Below, piece after piece: positions 5,167-5,771 of a stretch of DNA of 5,771 bases. Under the pieces are notes generated by a model that was not told where the DNA came from, made no database searches, and was given only the letters and a program-made list of their open reading frames with translations. Position 1 is the stretch's first letter. The number at the start of each line of letters is the position of its first letter. The DNA is taken from contig JAKBSX010000225.1 in assembly GCA_021844725.1 (NCBI GenBank), forward strand, positions 1 through 5,771, read 5' to 3'. The position numbers and the translations under genes were made by a program. This DNA is from Actinomycetes bacterium (GTDB taxonomy: Bacteria > Actinomycetota > Acidimicrobiia > Acidimicrobiales > Acidimicrobiaceae).

Positions 5167-5771
5167 TACTCTCTTAAATCCCGTCCGGTAAGACTTATAA
5201 ATACAGTTTCAAGGGTGGGTTCCTCCACCTTGAGACTTACTATGCTGAGTCCTTGGCTTTCAATGGTTCTTGTAACTGTGGAAATAATTTCTGTAATTGC
5301 ATTTCCAATTATGGTAACTCCCTTACCGGTAGCCCGTAACGAATACTTTGTGCTCAGAAGGTCCTGAGACTGCAACTTCTCAATGTAAGTTGAGCTATCC
5401 CGATTTGCTTCAACCCAAAGGGTGGAGCCTGATCCCAGATTCGACTTTAACTGATTTGGTGTTCCCAGGGCTAAAATCTTTCCATGATCCATTATTGCTA
5501 ATCTTTGGCAGAGATGATCTGCCTCCTCCATGTAATGTGTCGTCAGAAGAATTGTTTGACCTCGCGAGTGCAACTCACCTAATACGTCCCACAGAGCCAA
5601 TCTACTTTGAGGATCTAGACCAGATGTCGGCTCGTCAAGGATCAATACCGTCGGGCTGTGAAATACCGCTCTGGCAAGCATTAAACGCTGGGCCATGCCG
5701 CCAGATAAGGCCATCACCGGTGCGTCAGCCCGTTCACTGAGTCGGAACTGCCTCAATAAGTCCTCGGTGCG
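5166..5771 (-). CDS. ABC transporter ATP-binding protein, 5'-truncated
   Basis: This is the cytoplasmic ATPase that powers the ABC-2 permease coded next to it. The frame is open to the window edge (it begins RTEDLL at 5771), so about the first third of the protein, including Walker A and the Q-loop, lies outside; the TTG at 5756 is an internal leucine codon. In the visible 201 residues, the ABC signature LSGGM is at 22-26, Walker [14 protein letters not shown] at 42-54 with catalytic Glu47, and the switch histidine is H79 in TTHYMEEAD. After about residue 105 comes a small C-terminal domain ending [17 protein letters not shown], typical of the DrrA/NodI/CcmA-like exporter ATPases. All visible catalytic residues are intact. 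Its TAA stop shares its last A with the ATG of the permease, which implies coupled translation in a two-gene operon. The substrate could be a drug, lipid or polysaccharide; the sequence does not say. Confidence 0.94.
   Translation of the reverse strand, partial: RTEDLLRQFRLSERADAPVMALSGGMAQRLMLARAVFHSPTVLILDEPTSGLDPQSRLALWDVLGELHSRGQTILLTTHYMEEADHLCQRLAIMDHGKILALGTPNQLKSNLGSGSTLWVEANRDSSTYIEKLQSQDLLSTKYSLRATGKGVTIIGNAITEIISTVTRTIESQGLSIVSLKVEEPTLETVFISLTGRDLRE

Noticed and set aside
5348..5740. A plus-strand frame of about 130 codons inside the ABC ATPase gene.
   Set aside because: It is antisense to the Walker B and signature region of a clear ATPase and shows no recognisable protein features.
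1..5771. A defence system, toxin-antitoxin pair, CRISPR array, transposon or RNA gene.
   Set aside because: Every long reading frame is explained by sulfur assimilation, a DoxX-like protein or an ABC exporter, and no direct-repeat array, terminal inverted repeats or tRNA/rRNA motifs are visible.

Overview
The window is ordinary bacterial DNA, densely coding and slightly AT-leaning by eye. It holds two gene blocks that converge near position 4307-4330. The organism cannot be named from the sequence alone. A homo-oligomeric, zinc-site-type ATP sulfurylase, an iron-sulfur APS reductase, a stand-alone siroheme sulfite reductase, a small DoxX-like protein and a DrrAB/NodIJ-like exporter would fit Chloroflexota (for example marine Dehalococcoidia/SAR202-type) or Actinomycetota. 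This is a guess from gene flavour and not a placement.

Plus-strand block (1-4306). A 5'-truncated cysH (1-564), sat (618-1754) and a sulfite reductase hemoprotein gene (1816-3528) lie head to tail with gaps of 53 and 61 bases, and look like one operon. Together they encode sulfate assimilation from sulfate to sulfide: Sat makes APS from sulfate and ATP, CysH reduces APS to sulfite, and the sulfite reductase makes sulfide. CysH carries the CC and CxxC cysteines of the [4Fe-4S] APS-reducing type, and no APS kinase is visible, so the route probably bypasses PAPS. No flavoprotein partner (CysJ) follows the sulfite reductase. After a 328-base gap that holds small inverted repeats, a candidate promoter and a possible structured leader comes a four-helix DoxX-like membrane protein gene (3857-4306).

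Minus-strand block (5771-4331). The 3' portion of an ABC transporter ATPase gene (5771-5166, its 5' end outside the window) overlaps by one base (TAATG) the start of an ABC-2 type permease gene (5166-4331). The permease is split by a one-base frameshift at a run of six T (minus strand; 4722-4727 on the plus strand). Adding one T would restore a normal protein of 278 residues.

I found no mobile element, CRISPR array, tRNA, rRNA or new multi-gene system. The points most worth a second look are the broken permease, the leader region of the DoxX-like gene, and the placement of that gene beside sulfate-assimilation genes.
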